DNA of 64,000 nt from positions 1 to 64,000 of IMG/VR virus record IMGVR_UViG_3300020420_000009. One strand, 5' to 3'. The notes beneath the pieces are model-generated. The model had not been told where the DNA came from. It made no database searches and saw only the letters and a list, made by a program, of their open reading frames with translations. Shown one piece after another: positions 28,801-36,413 of the stretch. The translations under genes and the position numbers were made by a program. Source of the stretch: a virus. Each line of letters begins with the position of its first letter. Position 1 is the first letter of the stretch.

Positions 28801-29560
28801 TCCTTCAACACAGGTTGGAAGTTGTAAAGTGGTATCAAGTATTAATACAACTGCAATGAAATCGGTAGAAGGATTTATAAGTTCAGGTGATACAGTTTAC
28901 AATAGAAGAACAACAAATAACTTTATTACATTAAATGACAATACTTTCTTAGACGCTCCAGGCATAGTTGCTTCAGTGGTCAATGAAACAAATAAAATGC
29001 AATCACAAAGGTCATTTAGATTGATAACACAAATGTTATCTAGAAATCCAAATATATCACCAGTGATAGATGTAGGAACTATTGGTTGTATTGCAATATC
29101 AAACAGAATTAATAATATAGATAGTCAAGCTGGTAAGAAACTAGACGGAACATTAACTTCATTACCAACAGACATTACATTTATACCTTCAACAGAACCC
29201 GAAGGTGACCAAAATGCATTTATATATGTGACAAGAAAGGTAAATCTCAAAACTCCAGCAACTTCAATCAAGGTTATTGCAGATAACTTTAGACCACCAA
29301 CAACTGAATTGAAGTATATGTATAAGATTGTCAAGACAGATGAACAAACACCTTTAGACGATATTGGTTTTGAATTCTTTAATACAGACGGTTCACCCGA
29401 TGTTGCAGTTGAAAATGATTCAAGAAACTTTAAGGAATATGAATATACAGTAAATGATTTACCCGAGTTCTCTTCCGTTATAATTAAAATTGTAGGTCAA
29501 GGAACCAACTCTAGTGTAATACCAATGGTATCTGCATTGAGAGTCATGGCATTAGCATAA
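22889..29560 (+). CDS. giant DUF4815-type virion structural protein
   Basis: The 2223-aa protein starts with NISPYYDDYSESKQFHKLLYRAGRPLQARELTQTQSVLQNQIERFGDHFF-like sequence, the signature of DUF4815, found in large tail/baseplate proteins of marine T4-like phages. The middle holds many beta-rich modules (TGSLSGATGIIGHV type). A Pro-rich hinge lies at about 1530-1580 (repeated PIP, PEP and PPAIP), followed by GWGDPLAQSFLCEASGGMFISSVDVFFQAKD, another conserved part. It probably is a baseplate-attached peripheral or fibre-base protein replacing gp10. The gene ends on the ATG of the next gene (TAATG). Confidence 0.82.
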   Translation: MAEKTDLNISPYYDDYSESKQFHKLLYRAGRPLQARELTQTQSVLQNQIERFGDHFFKEGSIVTGAQSDIDFDLYFVKVLAANPNSSGDAAVESYRTSYHGQFIKGQTTGVVAKVINSDAETSTDYITLYVRLERQGTDTSNSFAFSGDETLVKCGFDSSGAVSEDSTSNNDFKVAPTSTTPVGRTSIANISEGVVFCRGFFVKVEAQQLVLEKYNPKPSYRVGLAIKEEFISVAEDSSLYDNAQGTSNENAAGADRLKFSLTLSKYSLTSTEDANFIEIVRVNQGQIELHTNRPMYTEIENTLARRTFDANGDFIVNQFTHSLREHLDDSTNRGFYLKANGGDESKFVFQVSPGKAYVKGYEIDKIGTSNLNIKKARQSVTLNTANTPTRLGQYIKIKNGFGFPDFGNESGSSGIVPFAICKLFPSVTAVAGTLNSEDHIGFARVRHIDNYGTTNDNTGLYLFDIKMFTKLKAGGSITNSNVGDKVTGSLSGATGIIGHVNGANMYVHDVVGTFVHNDVITSEGDGTATFTVVGENFRGIADQVRTFNIDRVRGIGQERSGSGDADFTADAVADGDNTLTGSVSIAANGNITGFGTRFTAELKEGDIIIDGSGNEQVISAVTDSVTAQTVASSGVGAFSVNPSATRRRVKIFDQDQAVSIYSWPRDFIKSHTPDRITIRRQKVISVSSSKVTITTGTGETFSTVDRDNFQLSIINLDGNSGGGNVLGAELDFASAPPSASNLGGGGQQIQFSTTASDGVKYLVSYTVIDDSPEHRNKVLNRSRCAIVNTAYVAGASDYGTCYDNKDISLGVADVLKVRAIYEGIGGSTPLPPSGRLGGAGYSGTDFVRDEVIIGQTSGAQARIIKYANSGATFFYYLNDFVFTSGETAVGQTTNASAAIDQITTGSDNITARYFFDDGQRDGFYDIAKITLKPGEPTPNNSILIVFDNFTSNGGEFYDVNSYTDAGLDYKEIPVYTPNRIDMGGLEPDGEYELSDAVDYRPTVAQLYSDSNFSTANPDPQSPANISTGLSGDPFKYENKVFTGTGSAALDTPMKGGATVGDIEFYTSRIDRIYLGKDGLFEISTGIPSISPTRPKAIDDSIEMFELFIPAYTKKLENIRVRSFDHRRYTMKDIGRINNRVTNLERVTSLSLLEKDTQSKQILDADGFDRFKSGFLVDNFRGHKIGDVNHPDYKCGIDTKMGMLRPQNMQQFFDLNLDTTNSTNYQQTGDLITLPFSEVNYINQDKASRHINVNPYHVFAFIGNVKLTPGTDIWNDTERLPDVRVNREGNFDAVRASTGNALGTVWNSWQSTWVGEPSTVSTEVQSTSSGSWSGDPAQGGQWQSGQEVTREITESPEIQTRTGISTSVVEDFVETRNDRIVSVSIIPFMRARTIEVDATNLKPNTNHFFFFDGIRVDKFVRPQASAYSQDGGTTVSSNLKSDGNGRLRGFFELPNTETQRFPTGQRELKLTSSFHNLSNPPSSGSAVYQAQGLLSSSQTEIVSTRNGRVITQLVEGERQIQRRGERLNISPVDNNPPAIPIDTIPIAEPIVADPIIAFPIEVPEPPAIPTPELPSVLDFRIGSRLERGWGDPLAQSFLCEASGGMFISSVDVFFQAKDTHMPVSVEIRNMVNGYPGQIVLPFSTVTKNPSDVNISADGSTATTFSFESPVYVEEKKEYALIVYSNSNEYEQWISRMGETDLISGQQISGQPYAGSLFLSQNASTWTAEQTDDMKFTMKICKFDTTKIPAIHFENKDLEMDTLGKNPLLTTSGSNTVKVSAYNHGLYDPSSNVKISGVVGDRVGSVLEVGSPNISGSPSDSTYTSQTADSTTGSGTGMIINVEIASGAIGTTTGIRIVNPGQGYAAGDTVTFDDFDGGTADLTVTVVTIGDTLGGIPVNAIGGSSEITYGDASNDGVSNIGIDSFNVAPNLTNFIANSKLVSGYTALESTTGGGSAVKVSRNYIFDALHTMIPSTQVGSCKVVSSINTTAMKSVEGFISSGDTVYNRRTTNNFITLNDNTFLDAPGIVASVVNETNKMQSQRSFRLITQMLSRNPNISPVIDVGTIGCIAISNRINNIDSQAGKKLDGTLTSLPTDITFIPSTEPEGDQNAFIYVTRKVNLKTPATSIKVIADNFRPPTTELKYMYKIVKTDEQTPLDDIGFEFFNTDGSPDVAVENDSRNFKEYEYTVNDLPEFSSVIIKIVGQGTNSSVIPMVSALRVMALA

Positions 29561-29769
29561 TGGCAGATTTAAAGGTAGAAGGACATACTCACTTAGTTAG
29601 AGACGAGGAGTCCCATGCAATTATCAATACTGATGTTGAACAGTATAGATTAACAATGAGACGAAGAGAAGTTATGAGAAGTCAACGAGAAGACATAAAT
29701 AATTTAAAGAATGAGTTAGGTGATATAAAAGGACTATTGAAGGAACTTATAGAGAAGACACATGGCTAA
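29560..29769 (+). CDS. small conserved structural protein with coiled coil (69 aa)
   Basis: Contains GHTHLVRDEESHAIINTD and then a coiled-coil C-terminal half (REDINNLKNELGDIKGLLKELIE). Short proteins of this type follow the DUF4815 gene in marine T4-like phages, where they may connect a fibre to the baseplate. It overlaps its neighbours at both ends (1 and 8 bases). Confidence 0.65.
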   Translation: MADLKVEGHTHLVRDEESHAIINTDVEQYRLTMRRREVMRSQREDINNLKNELGDIKGLLKELIEKTHG

Positions 29770-31024
29770 TACAGTAAATGATAACAATACTTTAAACGAA
29801 TTTAGAAGTTCGTATAACACACTTGCAAATGAAGTGGGAACACTTACAGGTTTAAGAGGGTCATTAAAAAGTCCAAATACATTAGTAGATGCAATCAATG
29901 TCATTGAAGATAAAACATTCTTCTTTCAACAATTTGAATATGTTGCAACAGCTGGACAACAAGCATTCTCAGGTGCAGACTCAAATGGAAATGTTTTACA
30001 ATACAGACAAGGTAAAATACAAGTATATCTAAACGGAGTTCACCTTGTAGAAGGTGGGTCAGGAACAGCAGGTTATTCTGCACAGAACTTTGTATCACCA
30101 TTCCATACTGGTATATTAGTTAACGGTGCTACAAGTGCAAATGATGTTCTTACAATATATGCATATACTGGTTCTGCAACAGGAGTCGCTGCAGACGGTG
30201 GTGGCGGTGGAGGTAAGTTTACCGAAACAGCTGCAAATACAATCTACAATACTAATTCAGCAGGAGTGATTCTAAATGGAACATTAGCTGCAGCCACCTC
30301 ATTACAATCAGGATACCAAATACAGAATGAGGGTAATACTTTTATAAATGGTAATGTTAAAATAGATACAGGACATACCTTTGAGTCACCTTCCATGACA
30401 GACGGAACTGCAACAATTACAGGTGGAGTTGGAACAGGATTTAGTTCTATAACTTCAACAAGTTTTGTTGGTAATATAACAGGTAATGTCGTTGGAGATG
30501 TCACTGGTAATGTATCAGGAAGTGCTGGAACAGTATCTTCAATAACATCACATAATATTGAAAACTTAAGTAATGTCGATAATTCCACACCGTCAGACGG
30601 ACAAATATTAGTATATAATGCAAGTGGAAGTAAATATGTCCCAACAAACCAACAAACATCTGATACAGTCACAGAGGGTGGAACTAATCTCTATTTTACA
30701 GGAGAGAGAGTATTAGATTATCTATCAGGAACTACTACAGGTGGTGAAGGATTAATCGGTGGAACAGGTATATCTTTGTCATATGATGATGACAATAATC
30801 AATTGACTATTAACGGTTCTGCACAATATGGTAATTCAGATGTTCAATCATACTTAAGTGGTGGAGCTGGACTTGCAATGAGTGGTTCAGGTGCATTTAG
30901 TGTGAATACTTCAAACGGAGTGAAAATCGATGGTGACGATGTCGAATTAGATTATGAAATAGTATCTTCTGCACCAACTGGTGTCGGCTCGACAAGCGTA
31001 GGTCACCTTTGGTTAGTAGTATGA
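29762..31024 (+). CDS. modular tail fibre/baseplate-attached fibre protein (420 aa)
   Basis: The N-terminal part (NNTLNEFRSSYNTLANEVGTL) resembles the attachment domain of fibres in marine phages. A segment KTFFFQQFEYVATAGQQAFSG..VYLNGVHLVEG is a small receptor-type beta domain that also appears in gp7. The remainder is a repetitive low-complexity shaft with TVTEGGTNLYFTGERVLDYLSG, a short motif common in fibre shafts. It ends VGSTSVGHLWLVV, similar to the GAVGDLWILYS end of the 742-aa fibre. Receptor binding is inferred, not shown. Confidence 0.65.
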   Translation: MANTVNDNNTLNEFRSSYNTLANEVGTLTGLRGSLKSPNTLVDAINVIEDKTFFFQQFEYVATAGQQAFSGADSNGNVLQYRQGKIQVYLNGVHLVEGGSGTAGYSAQNFVSPFHTGILVNGATSANDVLTIYAYTGSATGVAADGGGGGGKFTETAANTIYNTNSAGVILNGTLAAATSLQSGYQIQNEGNTFINGNVKIDTGHTFESPSMTDGTATITGGVGTGFSSITSTSFVGNITGNVVGDVTGNVSGSAGTVSSITSHNIENLSNVDNSTPSDGQILVYNASGSKYVPTNQQTSDTVTEGGTNLYFTGERVLDYLSGTTTGGEGLIGGTGISLSYDDDNNQLTINGSAQYGNSDVQSYLSGGAGLAMSGSGAFSVNTSNGVKIDGDDVELDYEIVSSAPTGVGSTSVGHLWLVV

Positions 31025-31025
31025 T

Positions 31026-32621
31026 ATGGCTGATGAAATATACATAAATCAAGGTTCCCAAGTTCAACAACCCTATCAGGGACAGATTGCCTATCAAGCA
31101 TTTGAAACAACTCAAAGAACTACACAACTTGGAGTAAACAGACAAGGACAACAACCTTTTCCTTTTATTGCTCAAAGTCCTTTTACATATAGAAACCCTG
31201 TTAATCAGCAACAACCTAATATTAGAGATGGACAGAACCCATTTACATATACAAGACAAGGTCAGTCACCGTTTACATACGACCACCAATCACCCTTTAC
31301 ATATAATAGTCAAAATGTTGCTAAGCAATCTTCGTATATTGCAAATGCACAACAACCATATCCGTATATTGCAAATGTTCAAGAACCTAATATCAGAAAT
31401 GCACAAACTACTATTCAAAATGTAAGTAAACAAAGTCCTTTTACATATGATTATCAATCGCCAGGCACTACACCTGTTCAAGGACAACAACCAGTAATTA
31501 GAGATAAACAAATAACTTACGGGAATAATGCAACAGGTCAAAGACCTCTTGCTCAAGGTGGGGTTCAAGCACCAAATAATATTCAAACACCATTTACATA
31601 TCAACATTTACAACCAAGAATGGGTGGATATCAAACTATACCTCAAGCATATCCAGGCCGATTCTATGATGATGATTCGCCAGGCTTTGCAACATATCAA
31701 TATCAGGTTCCAATTATTGCTCAGGCGAGACAACCAAGTCAATTCCAAGCAGCTAATGTGCAAACTCCAACTCCAGCAATTGCAAATTCACAGGCACCAT
31801 ATCCGTATATTGGTCAAGCACAACATTTAACATTTTATTTTAGTCCTAATACTGGTGAGGATTATCCATACAGAACACCAACACAAGCACAGGCTCAAGG
31901 AAGAACACCTTCTACATATCAAGTGCAGGCTAGAACACCGTCATTTACAACACAACAACCGTATCCTTACATACAATATTCTCAAGGCCCTACTACATAT
32001 GAACATAGGTCTCCGTTTACATATCAAACACCGACACAGGAACCTAATATTAGAGATGCAAGACAACCTGTAATATATCAACACCAACAACCAAGCACAT
32101 ATGATTATCAATCACCTAATACATATGCAAGACAAGGACAGACTCCTTTCACATATACTGCAAGACAACCTGTGATATATCAGAATGTTGGTGCAAGCGC
32201 ACAAGAACCAAACATTAGGTCAGGACAACAACCTTATCCATATATTGCACAGGGTAGACAACCATTTACATATAATTATAGGTCACCTTCAACATATCAG
32301 AGTCCTGTAAGTGGGCAACAACCAATTAATTCAACTGGTAGAAATCCATTTCCTTATATACACCAACAACCACAACCGTATATTTACAATTCACCATATA
32401 TTGCAAGACAACCATATACTACAACTAGAAATATAGGTGCTGTTGCAAAAGTTAAAGGTATATTTGTAAATAATCAAGGTGTAGTTGCAAAAGCACAAGA
32501 AGTATATGTGAATGCACCTCAAGGATTAGAAAAAGTTCACCAAGCAGTTCCAAATGCACAATTCTTAAAAGGAACAGAAGGTGACGGTGGACAAACACCA
32601 TATCAACCTGGCCCCGGCTAA
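31026..32621 (+). CDS. Tyr/Pro/Gln-rich octapeptide-repeat protein 1
   Basis: The 531-aa protein is built almost wholly of short units of about 8-10 residues with consensus [QR]-[SQNE]-P-[FYVS]-[TPI]-[YIR]: for example QSPFTYDHQ, AQQPYPYIAN, QEPNIRNA, ARQPVIYQ. Pro, Tyr, Gln, Asn and Arg dominate and hydrophobic residues are rare. Two related proteins are encoded downstream (38668 and 40073). The last 70 residues change to a more ordered segment (VKGIFVNNQGVVAKAQEVYVNAPQG), similar to the N-terminus of the second repeat protein. It may be an extended adhesive fibre or shaft. No known domain is recognised. Confidence 0.6.
   Translation: MADEIYINQGSQVQQPYQGQIAYQAFETTQRTTQLGVNRQGQQPFPFIAQSPFTYRNPVNQQQPNIRDGQNPFTYTRQGQSPFTYDHQSPFTYNSQNVAKQSSYIANAQQPYPYIANVQEPNIRNAQTTIQNVSKQSPFTYDYQSPGTTPVQGQQPVIRDKQITYGNNATGQRPLAQGGVQAPNNIQTPFTYQHLQPRMGGYQTIPQAYPGRFYDDDSPGFATYQYQVPIIAQARQPSQFQAANVQTPTPAIANSQAPYPYIGQAQHLTFYFSPNTGEDYPYRTPTQAQAQGRTPSTYQVQARTPSFTTQQPYPYIQYSQGPTTYEHRSPFTYQTPTQEPNIRDARQPVIYQHQQPSTYDYQSPNTYARQGQTPFTYTARQPVIYQNVGASAQEPNIRSGQQPYPYIAQGRQPFTYNYRSPSTYQSPVSGQQPINSTGRNPFPYIHQQPQPYIYNSPYIARQPYTTTRNIGAVAKVKGIFVNNQGVVAKAQEVYVNAPQGLEKVHQAVPNAQFLKGTEGDGGQTPYQPGPG
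31150..32430 (+). repeat. degenerate in-frame repeats of the 24-30 bp type
   Basis: Repeats encode SPFTY, EPNIR, PYPYIAN and similar octapeptides. The DNA copies share CCTTTTACATAT, CCTAATATTAGA and CCATATCCGTATATTGC blocks, so copy-number change by recombination is likely. The repeats are coding, so this is not a CRISPR array. Confidence 0.8.
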
Positions 32622-32628
32622 TAAAATA

Positions 32629-32636
32629 TATAAATA
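32629..32636 (+). promoter_or_regulatory. late promoter (TATAAATA), leaderless spacing
   Basis: A perfect TATAAATA ends 5 nt before the ATG at 32642 with no Shine-Dalgarno between (GTTTT), the same geometry as at gp25. Confidence 0.65.
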
Positions 32637-32641
32637 GTTTT

Positions 32642-32974
32642 ATGGCTATTATTGCAAACTTATTCATTGACCAAGGAACAGATTTTTCTATTACGGTAGA
32701 TGTGACTGATTCAGCGGGAACAGCATTAAATCTTACAGGATATTCTGCAGCTGCACAAATCAGAAAGACATATAGTTCTTCAACTGCCTCTGCAACATTC
32801 ACAACAAATATTGCAGCTGCAACTGGACAAGTGACTTTAAGTTTGACAGATACCGAAACTACTAATTTAGAAGCAGGTCGGTATGTATATGACCTAAATA
32901 TAAATAGTTCAGGTGGTCAAAAGACTAGAGTAGTCGAAGGACAAGCAACAGTGACCCCAGGCGTGACGAGGTAA
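32642..32974 (+). CDS. small beta-sandwich phage protein (110 aa), fibre-region
   Basis: The sequence IANLFIDQGTDFSITVDVTDSAGTALNLTGYSAAAQIRKTYSS resembles the common phage beta-sandwich with D.G..F...V....G...dLtgy.a.aqiR, as seen in baseplate/upper-protein and fibre-attachment domains. The C-terminal end (YVYDLNINSSGGQKTRVVEGQATVTPGVTR) completes it. It likely attaches to fibres or the capsid; the partner is unknown. Confidence 0.6.
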   Translation: MAIIANLFIDQGTDFSITVDVTDSAGTALNLTGYSAAAQIRKTYSSSTASATFTTNIAAATGQVTLSLTDTETTNLEAGRYVYDLNINSSGGQKTRVVEGQATVTPGVTR

Positions 32975-32976
32975 GT

Positions 32977-33189
32977 ATGGCAACAATTAAAGCAAGAGTA
33001 TTAAACAACAGTAATATCAGAGCAAAACAGGTCGCAATCGGTAATACCGATACGGTGAACTTATCAACAAAATCTATACAAGAACTTTCAGATGTCAATG
33101 CAACAGAGACAGATAAAGGAGTTCTTCAATATAACGCTTCTACAGATAAGTGGGAAACCACTAATGTTTTAGACGGCGGAACATTCTAA
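32977..33189 (+). CDS. small protein ending in DGGTF (70 aa)
   Basis: Contains IQELSDVNATETDKGVLQYNASTDKWE, a fragment typical of phage fibre shafts (LSDV..T...G.VL.YN..T.KWE), and ends LDGGTF. It follows the 110-aa gene after 2 bases. The same C-terminal GG[TS]F end occurs in the 478-aa and 86-aa proteins nearby. It is probably a small fibre accessory. Confidence 0.55.
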   Translation: MATIKARVLNNSNIRAKQVAIGNTDTVNLSTKSIQELSDVNATETDKGVLQYNASTDKWETTNVLDGGTF

Positions 33190-33192
33190 AAG

Positions 33193-33200
33193 TATAAATA
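33193..33200 (+). promoter_or_regulatory. late promoter (TATAAATA) for the 478-aa fibre
   Basis: A perfect TATAAATA just after the previous stop. The start site would be about 33206, giving a leader of about 130 nt with three hairpins. Confidence 0.65.
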
Positions 33201-33214
33201 CTTATACAATCAAG

Positions 33215-33302
33215 GTGTCATTCAGTGAGACACGACCCTCATAGTGAGAGGATTGGTATATTATAATCTTTCTCGAATAGTGCAGAGAAAAATTTGCAAA
33301 TT
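33215..33302 (+). ncRNA. leader with three tandem hairpins carrying AGTG loops
   Basis: Hairpin 1: GTGTC (33215-33219) with GACAC (33229-33233). Hairpin 2: CCTC (33237-33240) with GAGG (33248-33251). Hairpin 3: TTTCTC (33269-33274) with GAGAAA (33285-33290). All three loops include AGTG. A perfect palindrome AAATTTGCAAATTT follows, up to 33302, and a Shine-Dalgarno (CAGGAG) then precedes the ATG at 33338. Confidence 0.45.
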
Positions 33303-33337
33303 TTTAATATAAACAACTATTTTTTCAGGAGAAAAAA

Positions 33338-34774
33338 ATGGCAACAGTAATTCAGATTAAACGAAGCACAGGAGTGTCCGCCCCCGCAGTCTCAGACTTG
33401 TCGGAAGGCGAATTAGCTTATGTGCAAGATAGGTCTAATTCGGGTGCTGGAGCAAAACTTTACATAGAATCCGTAGATTCTGATAATTCAACTCCATTGA
33501 TTCATGCAATCGGTGGTAAATACTTTACTGATATTTTATCAGGTTCAACTGCAACACCAGCCAACTTTAAAGTTGGTAATAGTGCAACGCAGGGAGCTGA
33601 GATTCAGTTATTAGAAGATTCAGATAACGGTTCACATTATGTTGCATTGAAAGCACCTAACAGTGTGGCTGGAAATGTGACATTAACCTTGCCGGGCGCA
33701 GACGGTTCTAATGGACAAGTTTTGGGAACAGACGGAAGTGGAACCCTATCATTTATTTCGACAACCTCGACTCTTGCTGGTGCGTCAGACACAGATATAT
33801 CCTCACCTAGTGGTGGACATATCCTAGTCTACGATGGAAGTAATTCCTTCGACAATGTCGCAGTATCAGGAGACGCAACAATTGCATCTAACGGTGCATT
33901 AACAATAGCAAACACTGCTGTGGAAACAGCAATGATTGCAAATGACGCAGTCACACTAGACAAGATTGCAGATGCAGTTATCATTACAGAAGGAGAAGGT
34001 ATTTCTTCTAATGATGTGGACACAGGATTCCCAACAGCAGCTGCAGTTAAAGATTATGTTGATTCACAGGACACTGCTCAAGACTTGGATTTCCAAGCTG
34101 ATTCAGGTGGTGCCTTATCAATTGATTTAGACAGTGAAACCATGGTATTTGCTGGAACAGCAAATGAGATTACAACAACTGCATCAGGTAATACCGTCAC
34201 AATCGGTATGCCAGATAATGTCACTATCGCAGGAAACCTAACAGTAAGTGGAACAACTACTACAGTTAACTCTACAACAGTTAGTATTGCTGACCCAGTT
34301 TTTGAAATTGGTGACGATAGTTCAGACGACAACCTAGACAGAGGTATTAAATTCAAATACAACAGTTCAGGTGCAAAAGTTGGTTTCTTCGGTTTCGATG
34401 ATTCAACAGGTAAGTTCATAGCATTAGGAGCTGCAACAGACTCTTCTTCAACATTCTCAGGAACAGCATTAGGTGCAGTTTTTGGTGGATTAGAAGCTTC
34501 AGGTCTTGCTCTTTCAGGTTCTATTACTTCTATTGACGGGTCTGCTCCAACAGCAGGTCAGTTGTTAATTGGTCACGGTTCAAACGGTGACTTTGCAGCT
34601 GGAACCCTAACAGCAGGAGAAGGTATAGATGTGACTAATGCAGACGGTAGTATCACAATCGCAGGTGAAGATGCATCAACCTCTAATAAAGGTATAGCAA
34701 GTTTTGCAAGTGCAAACTTTACAGTGAGTAGTGGTGCAGTATCAATAACTGCTATTGACGGCGGAACATTTTAA
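33338..34774 (+). CDS. modular tail fibre protein (478 aa)
   Basis: The N-terminus ([28 protein letters not shown]) is the fibre-tip or fibre-base domain found in many marine phages, including a KRS..P....L.EGELAYN pattern. The C-terminal part carries [31 protein letters not shown], a module shared with the 742-aa fibre (LTVSGTTSTVSSTNTTISDALIELGNG). It ends AIDGGTF. It has a strong Shine-Dalgarno (CAGGAG) and its own late promoter and structured leader. Confidence 0.7.
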   Translation: MATVIQIKRSTGVSAPAVSDLSEGELAYVQDRSNSGAGAKLYIESVDSDNSTPLIHAIGGKYFTDILSGSTATPANFKVGNSATQGAEIQLLEDSDNGSHYVALKAPNSVAGNVTLTLPGADGSNGQVLGTDGSGTLSFISTTSTLAGASDTDISSPSGGHILVYDGSNSFDNVAVSGDATIASNGALTIANTAVETAMIANDAVTLDKIADAVIITEGEGISSNDVDTGFPTAAAVKDYVDSQDTAQDLDFQADSGGALSIDLDSETMVFAGTANEITTTASGNTVTIGMPDNVTIAGNLTVSGTTTTVNSTTVSIADPVFEIGDDSSDDNLDRGIKFKYNSSGAKVGFFGFDDSTGKFIALGAATDSSSTFSGTALGAVFGGLEASGLALSGSITSIDGSAPTAGQLLIGHGSNGDFAAGTLTAGEGIDVTNADGSITIAGEDASTSNKGIASFASANFTVSSGAVSITAIDGGTF

Positions 34775-34800
34775 TTAACCGTTTATAGGAGGAAAACGAT

Positions 34801-35628
34801 ATGGCAACTCAGATACAGTTTAAGCGTTCATCAACTCAGAATGAAGTGCCCGCAACAAGTGATTTAGCACTTGGTGAAGTGGCAATCAATACCTATCATG
34901 GTAGAATGTATACAGAGAAAAATGATGGAAGTGCAGCTATAGTTCAGATTGGGTCTAACCCAACTTCACTAACTGTTAATGATGCATATTCTTTTCCAAC
35001 CGCTGACGGTTCTAGTGGTCAAGTCTTAAAAACTGACGGTTCAGGAACATTAAGTTTCGGAGCTGCAAGTAGTGGAGCTGGTATATCTATTTTTAAATAT
35101 ACTATATCTTCAAACACTACTTCGATAACTGGTAATGACGATGACGGAAACTCTCTATCCTACACAGTAGGTTCAGAGCAAGTTTACCTCAACGGTGTTA
35201 AACTGGTTGACGCAGGAACAGACTATACTGCCACAAATACATCAACCGTCACTTTGGCACAGAATGCTATAAGTGGAGATGTAGTAGAAGTTGTATCCGT
35301 GACTGCAACTGATTTAGTTCAAGGGAACTATACAGAAAGTTCATTCTCGGCAACAACTGCAAACCAAGTATTATCAGCAAACGCGGTTGCCAATAAGGCA
35401 ATCAAGTATGTGATAGTCGCAACACATGCTTCTGCAGGCACACATGCTTGTGAAGTGTTAATAGTAAACAATGGAAGTAATTCATATTTCGTTCAATACG
35501 GTGATGTGATTTCAAGTTCCAGTTTGTTTTCACTGAGTTCAGATATTAATTCAGGAAACATGAGATTACTCATTACTCCAGTTAATACAAATACTACAGT
35601 GGATACATTCCAAATCAGACTTACATAG
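34801..35628 (+). CDS. modular tail fibre protein (275 aa)
   Basis: Begins IQFKRSSTQNEVPATSDLALGEVAINTYHGRMYTEKNDG, the same KRS/LGE.AINT.. motif set (MtdN-like) of phage fibre proteins. A SYTVGSEQVYLNGVKLVDAGTDYT segment is a receptor-like beta module found also in gp7 and the 420-aa fibre. The C-terminal 95 residues (KYVIVATHASAGTHACEVLIVNNG..YVQYGDV..) are related to the whole 136-aa protein next to it. Shine-Dalgarno: AGGAGG. Confidence 0.65.
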   Translation: MATQIQFKRSSTQNEVPATSDLALGEVAINTYHGRMYTEKNDGSAAIVQIGSNPTSLTVNDAYSFPTADGSSGQVLKTDGSGTLSFGAASSGAGISIFKYTISSNTTSITGNDDDGNSLSYTVGSEQVYLNGVKLVDAGTDYTATNTSTVTLAQNAISGDVVEVVSVTATDLVQGNYTESSFSATTANQVLSANAVANKAIKYVIVATHASAGTHACEVLIVNNGSNSYFVQYGDVISSSSLFSLSSDINSGNMRLLITPVNTNTTVDTFQIRLT

Positions 35629-35638
35629 GGGGATATAA

Positions 35639-36049
35639 ATGGCAATAACTAAAGCTTTTAAACTTGCAGAACTTATCCGACATATAGAGTATGATTCTAC
35701 AGACGATGTAATTAAAACGAGTAAACCAACTCAAGATAAAAATACAAAGAAAGGAAGTGATACTAAAACTTCTACTTCTCAATTTAGTCTTGATACATTT
35801 GCTCATGCAACCTACAGGGCTGCAAGATACATAGTTGCAATGTCAGAAGGAACTAATTTCCATTCTACTGAAATCATGTTGATTCATGACGGAACAACAG
35901 TGACAATCACACAGTATGGTATACTCAAGGATACTACACTTGCCACATTTGATGCAGACATTAATGGCTCAAATGTTAGACTATTATGCACTCCTGCTTC
36001 TACAAACTCGACAGTAATCAAGTTTGACAGAACAGTAGTGGACGCATAA
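35639..36049 (+). CDS. short fibre-tip-type protein (136 aa)
   Basis: The C-terminal 90 residues (YRAARYIVAMSEGTNFHSTEIMLIHDGTTVTITQYGILKD...ADINGSNVRLLCTPASTNSTV) are homologous to the C-terminus of the preceding 275-aa fibre (YVIVATHA..THACEVLIVNNG..YGDV..SSDINSGNMRLLITPVNTNTTV). It therefore looks like a free-standing receptor-type domain. The N-terminal 45 residues are Lys/Thr-rich. A terminator follows its stop. Confidence 0.55.
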   Translation: MAITKAFKLAELIRHIEYDSTDDVIKTSKPTQDKNTKKGSDTKTSTSQFSLDTFAHATYRAARYIVAMSEGTNFHSTEIMLIHDGTTVTITQYGILKDTTLATFDADINGSNVRLLCTPASTNSTVIKFDRTVVDA

Positions 36050-36055
36050 GTTCTT

Positions 36056-36083
36056 AAGGGGGTCAATCGACCCCCTTTTTTTC
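36056..36083 (+). terminator. rho-independent terminator
   Basis: AAGGGGGTC (36056-36064) pairs with GACCCCCTT (36069-36077) with a 4-nt loop, and a T tract follows. It ends the unit that includes the 275-aa and 136-aa fibre genes. Confidence 0.92.
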
Positions 36084-36114
36084 ATATTTCTTTTTTCTTT
36101 AGACACCCCAATCT

Positions 36115-36122
36115 CATAAATA
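36115..36122 (+). promoter_or_regulatory. late promoter (CATAAATA)
   Basis: CATAAATA 30 nt before the ATG at 36153, right after the terminator; restarts late transcription. A weak Shine-Dalgarno (TTGAGGA) is present. Confidence 0.55.
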
Positions 36123-36152
36123 ATCAAGTAAAACTTAAATTGAGGACACTAA

Positions 36153-36413
36153 ATGGCAACTACAAATACTTTTGTTATTGAATACGGGATAAGTGTCGGG
36201 TCAACAGAGGTTATCAATAGCTCAGGTAAATTACAAGCGAGTGCAATCAGCACTCTAGATACGGATAATCTTTCAGAGGGTTCGACAAATCAATATTTCA
36301 CGAATGCAAGAGCAAGAGGAGCAATCTCACTTGCAAGTGGAGAAACTAATTTATCATATAATTCTTCAAATGGAGAATTGAGTTTGCCAACAGTTAATGG
36401 AGGCTCGTTCTAA
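36153..36413 (+). CDS. small fibre-type protein ending in NGGSF (86 aa)
   Basis: The N-terminal IEYGISVGSTEVINSSGKLQASA is similar to the start of the next protein (IKNGLSVGDTEVLDSSGDLTAAA), so the two share a domain. A NLSEGSTNQYFTNARARGAISL segment is the fibre-shaft motif repeated in the 420- and 742-aa proteins. It ends TVNGGSF, and its stop overlaps the next ATG (TAATG). Confidence 0.6.
   Translation: MATTNTFVIEYGISVGSTEVINSSGKLQASAISTLDTDNLSEGSTNQYFTNARARGAISLASGETNLSYNSSNGELSLPTVNGGSF

Noticed and set aside
31168-32073. Plus-strand frames overlapping repeat protein 1 with His/Gln/Leu-rich products
   Set aside because: They are out-of-frame readings of the DNA repeats, with no own Shine-Dalgarno; the Pro/Tyr frame is the one that continues without stop across the repeats.
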